Shown here: piece by piece, positions 19,424 through 29,519 of the stretch | Numbering within the stretch: the first letter of the stretch is position 1 | Layout: the number at the start of each line of letters is the position of its first letter | Origin: Azospirillum soli | Lineage (GTDB): Bacteria > Pseudomonadota > Alphaproteobacteria > Azospirillales > Azospirillaceae | Length of the DNA: 64,000 nt | Assembly: GCF_017876165.1 (NCBI RefSeq) | Contig: NZ_JAGINQ010000004.1 | Coordinates: 124,001 to 188,000 of the forward strand | Reading direction: 5' to 3' | The notes under the pieces: model-generated | Database searches by the model: none | Told to the model about the DNA's origin: nothing | Seen by the model: the letters and a program-made list of their open reading frames with translations, nothing else | Position numbers and translations under genes: made by a program

Positions 19424-19819
19424 TTACTTCTTCTCGATCAGCTCAACCTTGTAGCCGTCCGGATCCTCAATGAAGGCGATCACGGTGCTGCCGTGCTTCA
19501 TCGGGCCGGGCGGGCGCGGGATCTTCACGCCTTCCTTGGCAAGCTGCTCGCAGGTCGCGTAGATGTCCGGCACGCCAATGGCGATGTGCCCATAGCCGGA
19601 ACCGATGGTGTAGGGCTCCGCCTGATCCCAGTTGTGGGTCAGCTCCAGAACGGCGGTGTCCGACTCGTCGCCGTAACCGACGAAGGCCAGCGTGAAGCGC
19701 CCGCCCTCATAGTCGTTGCGGCGCAGCAGCTTCATGCCGAGCAGCCGGGTGTAGAAGTCGATGGACTTCTCCAGGTTGAACACCCGGAGCATGGTGTGAA
19801 GCAGGCGGTATTCGCTCAT
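19424..19819 (-). CDS. gloA: Lactoylglutathione lyase (glyoxalase I)
   Basis: Converts the hemithioacetal of methylglyoxal and glutathione to S-lactoylglutathione. 131 aa, two beta-alpha-beta-beta-beta modules. Predicted metal ligands are His8, Glu59, His78 and Glu126, aligning with His5, Glu56, His74 and Glu122 of the E. coli nickel enzyme. Its start overlaps the lpxB stop by ATGA, so it is the last gene of the lipid A cluster although it serves detoxification. Confidence 0.96.
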   Translation of the reverse strand: MSEYRLLHTMLRVFNLEKSIDFYTRLLGMKLLRRNDYEGGRFTLAFVGYGDESDTAVLELTHNWDQAEPYTIGSGYGHIAIGVPDIYATCEQLAKEGVKIPRPPGPMKHGSTVIAFIEDPDGYKVELIEKK

Positions 19820-21000
19820 TGTCTCTCATCTCCCCTTTGCGGGTGTTTGGCAATAACGTCGAGAACCACGCGGGCGGCGCGTTCGCTGGGCGGCGTGTCG
19901 CCCTGCCCCAGCCAACGCGCGACCTCCGCGACGCCCTCCACCTGGGCCTGCCGGGCGGCGGGATCGTCGAGCAGGCGCTCCAACTCAGCGGCCAGTCTAT
20001 CGGGCCGGCACTCCTCCTGCAGCAACTCCGGCACCAGCATGCGGTCGAGCATCAGGTTGACCAAGTTGACGTATTTGACCCGGATGAAGCGCCGGTACAG
20101 CGCCACGGTCACCGGGTTCAGCCGGTAGGCAATCACCGCCGGCAGGCGGGCGAGCGCCAGTTCCAGCGCCACCGTGCCGGACGCGGCCAACGCCACCTCC
20201 GCCGCCGCGAAGGCGTCGTGCTTGGCCGACTCGCCCTCCACAAGGATGGTGCGCAGCGGCCAGTTTGCCACCTCCGCCGCGACGCGGTCGCGCACGGTGG
20301 CGACGGTCGGCACCACCGCGACGAGGTTCGGGTGGGTCGGCAGCAGCGCTTCCAACGTGGCGCGGAAGTCGGGCAGCAGCCGGCTGACTTCGCCCTTGCG
20401 GCTGCCGGGCAGCGCGGCGACGACGCGCGCGTCCTCGGCCAGCCCGTGCTGCGCGCGGAACCGGGTGCCATCGCCGTTGCCCGCCCCGCTCTCGACCACG
20501 GAATGACCGACGAAGGTGCAGGCCAGGCCCTCGCGCTCGAAATAGGGAGGCTCGAAGGGCAGGATCGCCAGCAGATGGTCGTAAATGGCCGCGTATTTAG
20601 CCGCACGCTTCGGCTTCCAGGCCCACACGCTCGGCGCGACGTAATGGATCAGCGGTATGCCGGGGGCTTCCGCCTTCACGCGCTTGGCGATGCGCACGGT
20701 GAAGCCCGGCGAGTCGATGCCGATCACCGCGTCGGGACACAACCGCGCGATCTCGGCCACCGTCTGATCCATGCGGCGCAGCAGATTCGGCAGGTGCGGC
20801 AGCAGTTCGAACACGCCGAACAGCGTCAGCTCGCCCATGGGAAAGAGGCTTTCCAGCCCCTCCGTGATCATCTTCTCGCCACCGACGCCGGCGAAGCGCA
20901 CACGTCCGCCGGTCAGGCGCTTGCAGGCGGCCATCAGGCGCGCACCCAGTGCGTCGCCGGAGGGCTCTCCGGCGATCAGGAACAACAGCGGATCGCTCAC
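19816..21000 (-). CDS. lpxB: Lipid-A-disaccharide synthase
   Basis: Joins 2,3-diacylglucosamine 1-phosphate with UDP-diacylglucosamine to make the lipid A disaccharide at the inner membrane. 394 aa. GT19 features include LIAGEPSGDALGA at the start, FAGVGGEKM, GIDSPGFTVRIAK, HYVAPSVWAWKPKRA and PGSRKGEV. It starts with GTG at 21000, sharing bases with the lpxI stop (GTGA), and its stop overlaps gloA. Supplied with substrate by the neighbouring lpxA and lpxI. Confidence 0.97.
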   Translation of the reverse strand: MSDPLLFLIAGEPSGDALGARLMAACKRLTGGRVRFAGVGGEKMITEGLESLFPMGELTLFGVFELLPHLPNLLRRMDQTVAEIARLCPDAVIGIDSPGFTVRIAKRVKAEAPGIPLIHYVAPSVWAWKPKRAAKYAAIYDHLLAILPFEPPYFEREGLACTFVGHSVVESGAGNGDGTRFRAQHGLAEDARVVAALPGSRKGEVSRLLPDFRATLEALLPTHPNLVAVVPTVATVRDRVAAEVANWPLRTILVEGESAKHDAFAAAEVALAASGTVALELALARLPAVIAYRLNPVTVALYRRFIRVKYVNLVNLMLDRMLVPELLQEECRPDRLAAELERLLDDPAARQAQVEGVAEVARWLGQGDTPPSERAARVVLDVIAKHPQRGDERQ

Positions 21001-21854
21001 GCCCCACCCTCCGGCGGCCCGTTCTTCGATGACACGGCGATGCCGACCACGAACAGGCCAAGCCGGTTGGCCGCCTCGGCGACCGCCGCGCGGTCCACCA
21101 GCAGGCTGCCGCCGGCCTCCACGGCGATGCCCCGCAGGCCGGCCTTCGCGGCGTTCTCCACCGTGGTCACGCCCATGGTCGGCAGGTCGAGTCGACGGTC
21201 CTGCTGCGGCTTCTTCACCTTGACGAGCACGCCACCCACCCCCGGCCGGGCGAGGCCGGCACAGCGTTCCAGCATGGCGTCGGTGCCCTCGATGGCCTCC
21301 ACGGCCAGCACGATTCCTTGCTGCACCACCGCGCCCTGCCCCACGTCCAGCGCACCCAGCGCGCGGGCGACCTCGACCGCGCGGGCGATGTCGATCTCGG
21401 CCTCGGCGTCCGGGGTCAGCCGGCCGACCGGCCCCGGCGGGGTCAGCAAGTCGCCCAGCAGGTCATGCAGGCCGACGACACGGAAACCCTCGCCCTCCAG
21501 CTGCTTCGCCACGGAACGCAGCAGCCCGTCGTCGCCCAGCGCGCGGGTGCCCACTTTGGCGAGGAACTTGGTCGTGTACCAATCGGGGATCAGTTCGCTG
21601 AAGGACGGCCGGCGCACCGGTCCGGCGAAGACCAGCTCGCCCACGCCCTCGTCCTTCAGGCGGGCGATGATGCTGCCGGCAGCGCCGAAGCGGCTCCACA
21701 GATGCGGCAGCCCTTCAACGGTGGCGGGATCCGTGTGGCCTTCGAAGGCGACCACGAAAACCTCCCGCCCTTGGCCGCGCACGGCGGCGGCGATGCGGGC
21801 GGGCAGTGTGCCGCCGCCCGCCAGGATGCCCAGCTTGGGAAAGGAATCGGACAC
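20997..21854 (-). CDS. lpxI: UDP-2,3-diacylglucosamine diphosphatase LpxI
   Basis: Cleaves UDP-2,3-diacylglucosamine to lipid X; LpxI replaces LpxH in alphaproteobacteria. About 285 aa (DUF1009 family). Features are LGILAGGGTLP near the start, VAFEGHTDP, the LKDEGVGELVFAGPVRRPS stretch, DAEAEIDIARAV and the C-terminal RRLDLPTMGVTTVENA. GTG at 21854 gives a family-like N-terminus 10 bases after the lpxA stop; upstream codons to 22022 lie inside lpxA and look non-native. Overlaps lpxB by four bases. Confidence 0.94.
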   Translation of the reverse strand: MSDSFPKLGILAGGGTLPARIAAAVRGQGREVFVVAFEGHTDPATVEGLPHLWSRFGAAGSIIARLKDEGVGELVFAGPVRRPSFSELIPDWYTTKFLAKVGTRALGDDGLLRSVAKQLEGEGFRVVGLHDLLGDLLTPPGPVGRLTPDAEAEIDIARAVEVARALGALDVGQGAVVQQGIVLAVEAIEGTDAMLERCAGLARPGVGGVLVKVKKPQQDRRLDLPTMGVTTVENAAKAGLRGIAVEAGGSLLVDRAAVAEAANRLGLFVVGIAVSSKNGPPEGGA

Positions 21855-21864
21855 CGGATCCGCG

Positions 21865-22659
21865 TCAGTTCTCGCGCGGCTGGCAGAGCGAGCGCGAGGC
21901 CTTGGCGCGGATGAACTCCAGCACGTCGGTGACGAGCGTCTTCTCGCCGAAGTCGCGAACGACCTCGTCCACCCGTTCGGCGAAGGTGCCTTCCGGCCCG
22001 AACAGCATGCGATAAGCCGCACGCAGGGCGTGAATGTCGTCCTTCTGGAAGCCGCGACGCTCCAGCCCGATCAGGTTCAGCCCGGCCAGACGCGCCCGTT
22101 CACCCATGACAAGGCCGTAGGGGATGACGTCCTTCTCCACGCCGGACATGCCGCCGATCATGGCGTGCGAGCCGATGCGGACGAACTGGTGCACCGCCGA
22201 CAGGCCGCCGATGGTGACGAAATCGCCCAACTCCACATGGCCCGCCAGCGTGGCGTTGTTCGCCAGCACCGCGTTGTCGCCGACGACGCAGTCGTGCGCG
22301 ACGTGAACGCCGACCATGAACAGGCCGTTGTCGCCGACGCGGGTCACCATGCCGCCGCCCTCGGTGCCGGGGCTCATGGTGACGTGCTCGCGGATCTGGT
22401 TGCGGCGGCCAATGATCAGTTCCGACGGCTCGCCCCTGTACTTCAGGTCCTGCGGCGGATGGCCGATGGACGCGAAGGGATAAATGACCGTGCCTTCGCC
22501 GACCTTGGTCCGCCCATCGATGGAGACGTGCGACACCAGCCGCACGTTGTCGCCGAGTTCGACGTTGGGACCGACCGCGCAGAACGGACCGACGAAGACG
22601 CCCTCGCCCAGCTTGGCCGCCGGATCGACGACCGCGGACGGGTGGATCGAAACACTCAT
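21865..22659 (-). CDS. lpxA: Acyl-ACP:UDP-N-acetylglucosamine O-acyltransferase
   Basis: First step of lipid A synthesis, moving a hydroxyacyl chain from ACP to UDP-GlcNAc. 264 aa. The left-handed beta-helix hexapeptide pattern runs through the first 180 residues (for example [20 protein letters not shown]). The catalytic region is [24 protein letters not shown], followed by the C-terminal helical domain with [14 protein letters not shown] 22659 overlaps the fabZ stop (ATGA). Confidence 0.97.
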   Translation of the reverse strand: MSVSIHPSAVVDPAAKLGEGVFVGPFCAVGPNVELGDNVRLVSHVSIDGRTKVGEGTVIYPFASIGHPPQDLKYRGEPSELIIGRRNQIREHVTMSPGTEGGGMVTRVGDNGLFMVGVHVAHDCVVGDNAVLANNATLAGHVELGDFVTIGGLSAVHQFVRIGSHAMIGGMSGVEKDVIPYGLVMGERARLAGLNLIGLERRGFQKDDIHALRAAYRMLFGPEGTFAERVDEVVRDFGEKTLVTDVLEFIRAKASRSLCQPREN

Positions 22660-23126
22660 TTCTCGTCCAGAATCATGGCGGAATAGACGGCTTCGGCGAC
22701 CAGGACACCGTTGACCTTCGCCTCGCCCTTGAACTTCCACACGTTGGCGCGCTGGCGCTGCTTGGACACGTGAATGTGGATGGTGTCGCCCGGCGTCACC
22801 GGCCGGCGGAAGCGCGCCTCGTCCACGGTCATGAAGTAGACGAGCTTGCCTTCCGACTCCTTGCCCAGCGTGGCGACCACCAGCACGGCGGAGGTCTGGG
22901 CCATCGCCTCGATGATCAGCACGCCCGGCATGACGGGGCGCGACGGGAAGTGACCCTGGAAAAACGGCTCGTTGATTGAGACGTTCTTGATGCCGGTGGC
23001 GCCTTCGCCCAACACCACGTCGACCACGCGATCGATCATCAGGATCGGATAGCGGTGCGGGATCATCTCCATGATCCGCGTGATGTCGATGTCGGCCACC
23101 TTGTTGTTTTCCGCCGTCACGTCCAT
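22656..23126 (-). CDS. fabZ: 3-hydroxyacyl-ACP dehydratase FabZ
   Basis: Dehydrates beta-hydroxyacyl-ACP in fatty-acid elongation, and competes with LpxA for the same substrate. 156 aa hot-dog fold. [12 protein letters not shown] lies near residue 23, and the catalytic His59 ([13 protein letters not shown]) and Glu73 are present. ATG at 23126 is preferred because the upstream in-frame 55 codons are Arg/Pro rich and not family-like. The 205-bp space to skp contains a GGCGCG-GAG-CGCGCC hairpin (23170-23184) and no gene. Confidence 0.97.
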   Translation of the reverse strand: MDVTAENNKVADIDITRIMEMIPHRYPILMIDRVVDVVLGEGATGIKNVSINEPFFQGHFPSRPVMPGVLIIEAMAQTSAVLVVATLGKESEGKLVYFMTVDEARFRRPVTPGDTIHIHVSKQRQRANVWKFKGEAKVNGVLVAEAVYSAMILDEK

Positions 23127-23331
23127 GGTCCGGCCGCTCGCCTTTCGAATCTCCGGGAATCGCCCCTGCGGCGCGGAGCGCGCCGGCTCGGGGACATCGC
23201 CCCTTGTGCCCCATTTCCGGGGATTTATCAACGACAACGCCACCGCGCCACCGCCTGGAACGCCGAAGGCCGCCACCACCCGAAGGGGCAATGGCGGCCC
23301 GGCAATCTCAATCTCTCGTTCCCGGCAGGCG

Positions 23332-23907
23332 TTACTGCTTGGGAACGTTGAGCGCGACCTGCGGCAGCTTCTTGTTCACCCGCTCCATCACCGTGTCGGT
23401 AACGTCGAGCTGGGTATCGACCAGAACGAACTGCTGGCGGGCCAGAACGAGATTGGCGCCGCGCTCGCGGGCGACGTCGGCCACGACCTCGACCATGTTC
23501 TTGTGGACGACAGCCATCGCCTCGTTCAGCGCGTTCTCAAGGGCGCGCTTGCGGGACTGCACGGTCTTCTGGACCTCGCCGACCTGCTTCTCGAAATCGC
23601 GCCGCTTGGTGGCCAGCGCGTCGGGGGCCAGCACAGTCTGCTGCTTGCGCAGTTCCTCCTCGGACTTGCGCAGCTTGTCCTCCAGCGAGGAGATTTCCTT
23701 CTGGTAGGTCTCGCGCAGCGTCTCGAAGGACTTCGACACGCCCTTGGAGGCGTTCGACTCCTGCATGATTTTCTGAACGTCGATCACCGCGATGACCGGC
23801 GCCTTCAGGTCGGTCTTCGTCTCCTGGGCGAGCGCCACCGTGGAGGTGGCCATCAGGCCGGCCACGGAAACGGCGGCGAACAGCGCCCTGATCTTGCTGA
23901 ACTGCAT
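23332..23907 (-). CDS. skp: Skp/OmpH-like periplasmic chaperone
   Basis: Holds unfolded outer-membrane proteins on the way to BamA. 191 aa with a signal peptide (residues 1-27, cleavage after VALA). The mature protein is mainly coiled coil (about 65-150, Lys/Glu/Gln/Leu rich), as in Skp/Omp[16 protein letters not shown] at the start of the mature part is typical of alphaproteobacterial OmpH. The ATG is one base from the bamA stop. Confidence 0.93.
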   Translation of the reverse strand: MQFSKIRALFAAVSVAGLMATSTVALAQETKTDLKAPVIAVIDVQKIMQESNASKGVSKSFETLRETYQKEISSLEDKLRKSEEELRKQQTVLAPDALATKRRDFEKQVGEVQKTVQSRKRALENALNEAMAVVHKNMVEVVADVARERGANLVLARQQFVLVDTQLDVTDTVMERVNKKLPQVALNVPKQ

Positions 23908-23908
23908 G

Positions 23909-26254
23909 TTAGAACCTGGTTCCGAAGCTGAAACGGAAGATCTCTTTCTTATCGTACGTTTCCTTGCGGATCGGTACGGCAAAATCAAGACGGATCGGGC
24001 CGAACGGCGAACGCCACGACACACCGGTGCCGACCGATACGCGAATCGACTCCTTGTCGGCGACGTTCGGGTCGTTGATGTCCACCTTGCCCAGCGTGCC
24101 GAAGTCGGTGAAGGCGTGACCCTTCAGGCCGAACTCTTCGGGCAGGCCGACGGGGAAGCTCATCTCCACCGAACCGCGGGCGTAACGCTGGCCGCCCAGC
24201 GCGTCGCCGGTCGTCAGGTCGCGCGGGCCGATGCCGGCGGTGTTGAAGCCGCGCAGCGTGTCGCCGCCGATGAAGAAGCGGTCGGACAGGGACACGTCCT
24301 TGCCGAGACCGAAGATGTAACCGATTTCGCCGGAGGTGCTGAGCACCCAGCTCTCGTCGAACAGCGGCAGATAGTAGCCGGCGCCCAGACGGTTGCGCAG
24401 GAACCTGGCGTTGCCGCCCAGGCCGGCGAAGTCGTTCACCAGACGGATGTAGTAGCCGTCCGTCGGGGTCAGGCGGCTGTTGCGGCGGTCATAGAGCAGT
24501 TCCTGACCGATCAGCGAGGTGAGGCGGCCGCCCTTCTGGTCCTGAATGTACTTCGACGCGGTGGTCGGCACGGAGTCGATGCGCGTGTGCTGCAACTGGT
24601 AGTACAGGCGCTGGCGCAGGTTTTCCGCCAGCGGATAGCCCATGCGCAGGGCGAAGCCGTTGTTCTTCTCGTTGAAGGAGCTTTCGTCCTGATAGTCGCG
24701 GGTGATCCGGAAGACGTCGACACCGGCCGACAGGTCGCGGTCGAGGAAGTACGGCTCCGTGAAGGACACGTCGTATTCCTGCCGGCGGCCCGACACGGTG
24801 GCGCCGAAGCGCAGGTCCTGACCACGGCCCAGCAGGTTGCGCTCGCGGATCGAGAAGTCGGCCAGCGGACCGTCCGAGGTTGAGTAACCGGCACCGATGG
24901 AGATTTCGCCGGTGGACTGCTCGGTCACCTCGACGTTCACCACCGAACGGTCGGGGGTGGAGCCCTCGGCAGTGGTGACGTTCACGCGCTCGAAATAGCC
25001 CAGATCCTTGATGCGCTGCTCGGAGCGGCGCAGCTTGGTGGCGCTGAACGGGTCGCCTTCGGCCAGCAGCACCTCGCGCCGGATCACCTTGTCCAGCGTG
25101 CGGACGTTGCCGTTGACGTCGATGCGCTCGACGAAGACGCGCGGACCCTCGACAATCTCATAGGTGATGTCGATGGTGTGTTCGTCGCGGTTGCGGTTGA
25201 TGCGCGGGCGGACGTCCACGAAGGCGTACTGCAGGTCGCCGACCGCGGTGGTCAGCTTGTTGATGGTGTTCTCCACCTCCTGCGCGTTGTACCAGTCGCC
25301 TTCGCGCGTGGTCATCACGCCGCGAACCTGCTCGGGGTCCAGCGCCTTCAGGGTGGTGTTGACGTCGATCTTGCCGAACTTGTAGCGCTCGCCCTCGTCC
25401 ACCGTGAAGGTGATGACGAAATCCTCGCGGTTCGGCGTCAGCTCCGCCACGGCGGACACGACGCGGAAGTCGGCGTAGCCTTCCTTCAGATAGAAGCGGC
25501 GCAGCAGGTCGCGGTCGTAGTTCAGACGGTCCGGATCGTAGTTGTCGTCGGACGTCAGAAAGCGCCACCAGGCGGTTTCCTTCGTCTGGATCGACTCGCG
25601 CAGCGTGCCGTCGGAGAATTTCTCGTTGCCGACGAAGGTGATGCTGCGCACGCCGGTGCGCACACCCTCGTTGATCTCGAACACCAGATCGACACGGTTC
25701 TGATCGAGCTGGATGATCTTCGGCTCCACCGTAGCGGCAAAGCGGCCCTGGCGGCGGTAGATCTCCTGGATGCGCTGAACGTCGGCCTGCACGCGGGTGC
25801 GCGTGTAGACGACGCGCGGCCGCAGCTGGATTTCCTTCTCCAGGTTTTCCTTTTCGATGCGCCGGTTGCCCTCGAAGGCGATGCGGTTGATGATCGGGTT
25901 CTCGACCACCGCGACCACCAGCGTGTCGCCCTCGCGCTTCAGCACCACATCGGCGAACAGGCCCGTGTTGAACAGGGCCTTCAGCGATTCGTCGATGCGG
26001 TCGGGATCGAACGGCTCGCCCGGCTGCACGGTCAGGTAGGAGCGCACCGTCGAGGGTTCGATGCGCTGCACCCCCTCCACACGGATGTCGCGGATGGTGC
26101 CACCTGAGAAGACCTGCGCGACCTGCGTCCGATCACCGAAGGCCGAAGCCCCGTTGGTCTGGGCCCATGCCGAATAGGAAGGGGCAAGAGAAACCGTCGT
26201 CATGGCGCAGCCAGCCATCAGGCTGAACGCCAAAACCCTGCTCGACACCCGCAA
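23909..26254 (-). CDS. bamA: Outer membrane protein assembly factor BamA
   Basis: Central protein of the beta-barrel assembly machine. 781 aa. Signal peptide (cleavage after SAWA, near residue 31), then five POTRA repeats (about 50-440, starting GTIRDIRVEGVQRIEPSTV) and a 16-strand barrel ending in FRFSFGTRF with the terminal aromatic. FFIGGDTLRGFNTAGIGP is the conserved barrel motif (cf. VRGF). The best start is TTG 26254, with AGGGAG six bases upstream; GTG 26248 is an alternative. Gene order rseP-bamA-skp-fabZ-lpxA matches other proteobacteria. Confidence 0.96.
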   Translation of the reverse strand: MRVSSRVLAFSLMAGCAMTTVSLAPSYSAWAQTNGASAFGDRTQVAQVFSGGTIRDIRVEGVQRIEPSTVRSYLTVQPGEPFDPDRIDESLKALFNTGLFADVVLKREGDTLVVAVVENPIINRIAFEGNRRIEKENLEKEIQLRPRVVYTRTRVQADVQRIQEIYRRQGRFAATVEPKIIQLDQNRVDLVFEINEGVRTGVRSITFVGNEKFSDGTLRESIQTKETAWWRFLTSDDNYDPDRLNYDRDLLRRFYLKEGYADFRVVSAVAELTPNREDFVITFTVDEGERYKFGKIDVNTTLKALDPEQVRGVMTTREGDWYNAQEVENTINKLTTAVGDLQYAFVDVRPRINRNRDEHTIDITYEIVEGPRVFVERIDVNGNVRTLDKVIRREVLLAEGDPFSATKLRRSEQRIKDLGYFERVNVTTAEGSTPDRSVVNVEVTEQSTGEISIGAGYSTSDGPLADFSIRERNLLGRGQDLRFGATVSGRRQEYDVSFTEPYFLDRDLSAGVDVFRITRDYQDESSFNEKNNGFALRMGYPLAENLRQRLYYQLQHTRIDSVPTTASKYIQDQKGGRLTSLIGQELLYDRRNSRLTPTDGYYIRLVNDFAGLGGNARFLRNRLGAGYYLPLFDESWVLSTSGEIGYIFGLGKDVSLSDRFFIGGDTLRGFNTAGIGPRDLTTGDALGGQRYARGSVEMSFPVGLPEEFGLKGHAFTDFGTLGKVDINDPNVADKESIRVSVGTGVSWRSPFGPIRLDFAVPIRKETYDKKEIFRFSFGTRF

Positions 26255-26283
26255 AGCACGCTCCCTGGCTTGGGGGTGCTCGC

Positions 26284-27417
26284 TTAGGAGATCAGCCCCC
26301 GAAAGAAGTCCACCACGCGCAGCTGAACGAGGTCGTTCCACGTGGCGAAAACCATGAGCGTTAATACCAAAGCAAGTCCGATGCGGAAACCGTATTCTTG
26401 CGCTCTAGGTCCGAGCGGACGGCCGCGCAGGCCTTCCAGGGCGTAGAACATCAGATGGCCGCCGTCGAGCAGCGGGACGGGGAACAGATTGATGAGGCCG
26501 AGATTGACCGACAGGAAGGTCATGAACCAGATCAGCGGATACCAGCCGGTCTGAGCGACCTCGCCGGACATCTGGGCGATGCGCAGCGGACCGCCGAGTT
26601 CCTCGGTCCCACGCGAGCCCTCGACCATCTGGCCGAGCGCGATGAAGGTGCCGCTGACCATGCCCGCAACCTCGCGCCCCGCCTGCCAGAGGGCAGTCAG
26701 CGGGTCGTGGCGCTTGTTCTCCGCCCCGCCGCGCATGATTCCCAGCTGGCCGATGCGGTGCGTGTTGCCGAATCGGTCGGTGACCTCACGCACGTCCGGC
26801 GTGGCGGTCAGATTGACCTTTCGGCCCTCGCGCTCCACCACCATCTCCAGCGGCGCGCCCGGCTGGATCGAGACGATCTGCCGGATTTCCTCGAATCGCT
26901 GGATGCCGCTGCCGTTGATCGAAACGATCAGGTCGCCGGGTTGCAGACCGGCGCGCTCCGCGGCGCTGCCCGGCTGCACGCCGCCGACGTCGGGCGGGGT
27001 GAAGGACTGGCCGGCGGTGGCGAACAGGATGGTCAGCGCCAGAATGGCAAAGACGAAATTCGCAATGGGGCCGGCCGCCACGATGGCGGCACGCTGGCCC
27101 AGCCGCTTGTGGTGGAAGGAGACGGCCTTCTCTTCCGGCGTCATGACGTGGGTCTGGGCCGACGGCGTGCTGGCCGGATCGGCGTCCCCGAACATCTTGA
27201 CGTAACCGCCGAGCGGGATCGCGCTGAATTTCCAGCGCGTGCCGGCCTTGTCGGTCCAGCCGAACAGCTCCGGCCCGAAGCCGATGGAGAAGACCTCGAT
27301 CCGCACGCCGTTGCGGCGCGCCACGAGGTAGTGGCCGAGTTCGTGCACGAACACGAGCACGGTCAGGACCAACAGAAACGACAGAATCGTGGTCCCGAAT
27401 CCGCCCATAACGTCCAT
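26284..27417 (-). CDS. rseP: RIP metalloprotease RseP (site-2 protease)
   Basis: Intramembrane zinc protease that cuts anti-sigma factors and signal peptides. 377 aa. HELGH at residues 25-29 in the first membrane helix, one PDZ domain (about 130-215, with GSAAERAGLQPGDLIVSING) and the second catalytic motif PVPLLDGGHL near 325. ATG 27417 is chosen; a GTG immediately upstream (27420) is an alternative. The protease and BamA are commonly cotranscribed. Only one clear PDZ domain is visible, whereas E. coli RseP has two. Confidence 0.96.
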   Translation of the reverse strand: MDVMGGFGTTILSFLLVLTVLVFVHELGHYLVARRNGVRIEVFSIGFGPELFGWTDKAGTRWKFSAIPLGGYVKMFGDADPASTPSAQTHVMTPEEKAVSFHHKRLGQRAAIVAAGPIANFVFAILALTILFATAGQSFTPPDVGGVQPGSAAERAGLQPGDLIVSINGSGIQRFEEIRQIVSIQPGAPLEMVVEREGRKVNLTATPDVREVTDRFGNTHRIGQLGIMRGGAENKRHDPLTALWQAGREVAGMVSGTFIALGQMVEGSRGTEELGGPLRIAQMSGEVAQTGWYPLIWFMTFLSVNLGLINLFPVPLLDGGHLMFYALEGLRGRPLGPRAQEYGFRIGLALVLTLMVFATWNDLVQLRVVDFFRGLIS

Positions 27418-27441
27418 CACACCCTTTGCGCTTCGACGGGA

Positions 27442-28647
27442 TCAGTGCCCCACAGCCGACACCCGGTCGGCGGCCATGCGGCGCGCCTCGGCGTCGGTGT
27501 CCCGAACCTCTCCCAGATCGCGGAGCGGCCGGTGGGGCAGCGCCTCCAACGTCCCCTCGACGATCTTTTCGATGTCGAGAAAGCCGATTCGGCGGTCGAG
27601 AAACGCCTGCACGGCCACTTCATTGGCGGCACTGAGAATAGTAGGAGCGCCCCCACCGCTTTGCAAGGCGGCCCGGGCCAACCGAAGGGCCGGAAACCGC
27701 TCCGGATCTGGTGCCTCGAAGGTGAGGGTCGCCGCCTTGACGAGGTCGAGCCGCTCCGCCGGGGTCGGAATGCGCGCGGGCCAGCCCAGCGCATAGGCGA
27801 TGGGCGTGCGCATGTCGGGGGTGCCCAACTGCGCCAGGACGGAGCCGTCCACATACTCGACCAGCGAATGCACGACCGACTGCGGGTGCACGAGAACGTC
27901 GATCTTCGGCTCCGGAATGCCGAAGAGGAAGTGGGCCTCGATGATCTCCAGGCCCTTGTTCATCATGGTGGCACTGTCGATGGAGATTTTGGCGCCCATG
28001 TCCCAGGTCGGGTGCTTCACGGCCTGTTCACGCGTCGCCGCCGCCATGAAGGCGCGGTCCTTGGTGCGGAACGGGCCACCCGACGCGGTCAGGATCAGCC
28101 GCAGGACGCTGTCCACCCTCTGGAAATCGAAGACCTGGTAAATGGCCGAATGCTCGCTGTCGACCGGCAGCAGCGTGGCGCCGTGGGCGCGCACCTCCTC
28201 CATCATCAGGGCACCGGCGCAGACCAGCACCTCCTTGTTGGCAAAGGCGACGCAGGCACCCCGGCGCACGGCGGCGAGCGTCGGCTCCAGCCCGGCGGCG
28301 CCAACAATGGCGGCCATGACCCAATCGGACGGGCGCGCGGCGGCCTCGGCGACGGCCTCCGGCCCGGCGGCGGCCTCGACTCCGGTGCCGGCCAGCGCAT
28401 CCTTCAGTTCGGTGTAGCAAGCGGGATCGGCGACGACGGCCAGCTTCGGCTTCAACTGCCGGGCCTGCTCGGCCAGCAGAGCGACGTTGCGGTTGGCGGT
28501 CAGAGCCTCCACGACGAAGCGGTCCGGATCGCGGGCGACGAGGTCCACGGTCTGCGTGCCGACCGACCCCGTCGAACCGAGAATCGTCACCCGGCGCGGC
28601 GCTTGCGCCAACTTCTCAGCCGTTCCGACGTTGGGCGTCACCACCAT
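27442..28647 (-). CDS. dxr: 1-deoxy-D-xylulose 5-phosphate reductoisomerase
   Basis: Second step of the MEP isoprenoid pathway. 401 aa. NADPH-binding [16 protein letters not shown] near residue 22, [10 protein letters not shown], the metal/substrate motifs [11 protein letters not shown] and LTASGGPFR, and [15 protein letters not shown]. The start overlaps the cdsA stop by 10 bases. The product feeds undecaprenyl diphosphate, made by the neighbouring UppS. Confidence 0.97.
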   Translation of the reverse strand: MVVTPNVGTAEKLAQAPRRVTILGSTGSVGTQTVDLVARDPDRFVVEALTANRNVALLAEQARQLKPKLAVVADPACYTELKDALAGTGVEAAAGPEAVAEAAARPSDWVMAAIVGAAGLEPTLAAVRRGACVAFANKEVLVCAGALMMEEVRAHGATLLPVDSEHSAIYQVFDFQRVDSVLRLILTASGGPFRTKDRAFMAAATREQAVKHPTWDMGAKISIDSATMMNKGLEIIEAHFLFGIPEPKIDVLVHPQSVVHSLVEYVDGSVLAQLGTPDMRTPIAYALGWPARIPTPAERLDLVKAATLTFEAPDPERFPALRLARAALQSGGGAPTILSAANEVAVQAFLDRRIGFLDIEKIVEGTLEALPHRPLRDLGEVRDTDAEARRMAADRVSAVGH

Positions 28648-29519
28648 GATACCGCTGTTCCAAGGGTCGCGTGGAAGAGAGCCAGCACCGGGGCGGCGAC
28701 CAGAAGCCCGTCGATGCGATCCAGAATGCCGCCATGCCCAGGAATGAGATGGCCGCTGTCCTTAACATTGAAACGGCGCTTGACCGCAGACTCGAAAAGA
28801 TCCCCCGCCTGCCCCACCACGGCGATCAGCGCGCCGACCAGCAGCGCCAGCATCGGCAGGTGCGCGTCGAACGCCTCCGCAATGCCCAGCCCCACCAGGG
28901 CGGAGCTGACCATGCCGCCGATCAGGCCGGCCCAGGTCTTCTTGGGACTGATGCGTGGCGCCAGCTTCGGCCCACCGATGCTGCGCCCTGCGGCGTAGGC
29001 GCCGATGTCTGTCGCCCAGACCGCCAGCATGGCGAAGAGGAACAGGGCCAGACCACTGTCCGGCAGGTCGCGCAACCACATCAGGCCGGCGAGCCCGGCC
29101 GCGACATAGACGACGCCAAGCCCCAGCAGCCCCCGGTTCTCCCCGCCTCCGACGACCGCCACCAGCACCGCCGCAACCAGCGCGACCGCCATGGCGGGCA
29201 GCGGCCCTGCGACGATCTGCACGGCGAGCGTGCCGAGCACGCCCAGCCCCGACAGCAGCAGGGCCGGCGTCTTGCGTTGGCTGGGGACGAGGTTGACCCA
29301 TTCGATGACGGCGGCGACCGCGCCCGCCGCGATCAACGCGCGGAACACCCAGCCGCCGGCCCAGACCGCGCCCAGAACGAGCGGAGCCAGCACGAGCGCC
29401 GAGATGGCACGCGTCTTGAGGTCACCCGCCTTGCCGGAGGGCGCGTTGCCCGGAACCGTCTTATCGCGAGCCGACTGTTGTGGCGCCGAAGCGACGTTCC
29501 CGTCGGTGGAACTCTTCAA
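28638..29519 (-). CDS. cdsA: Phosphatidate cytidylyltransferase
   Basis: Makes CDP-diacylglycerol for phospholipids in the inner membrane. 293 aa with about seven to eight membrane segments. The signature [13 protein letters not shown] and the C-terminal [24 protein letters not shown] carry the catalytic metal-binding Asp residues. TTG 29519 is the likely start: GGAGG lies six bases upstream, inside the uppS coding region, and the overlap with uppS is 59 bases. A start further in would leave no ribosome site. Confidence 0.94.
   Translation of the reverse strand: MKSSTDGNVASAPQQSARDKTVPGNAPSGKAGDLKTRAISALVLAPLVLGAVWAGGWVFRALIAAGAVAAVIEWVNLVPSQRKTPALLLSGLGVLGTLAVQIVAGPLPAMAVALVAAVLVAVVGGGENRGLLGLGVVYVAAGLAGLMWLRDLPDSGLALFLFAMLAVWATDIGAYAAGRSIGGPKLAPRISPKKTWAGLIGGMVSSALVGLGIAEAFDAHLPMLALLVGALIAVVGQAGDLFESAVKRRFNVKDSGHLIPGHGGILDRIDGLLVAAPVLALFHATLGTAVSWW

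Noticed and set aside
19819-22686. 955-codon open frame on the + strand opposite lpxB-lpxI-lpxA
   Set aside because: Antisense frame in GC-rich DNA; the opposite strand encodes well-matched lpxB, lpxI and lpxA.
26398-28998. 866-codon + strand frame opposite rseP-dxr
   Set aside because: Shadow of rseP and dxr codons; no motif of its own.
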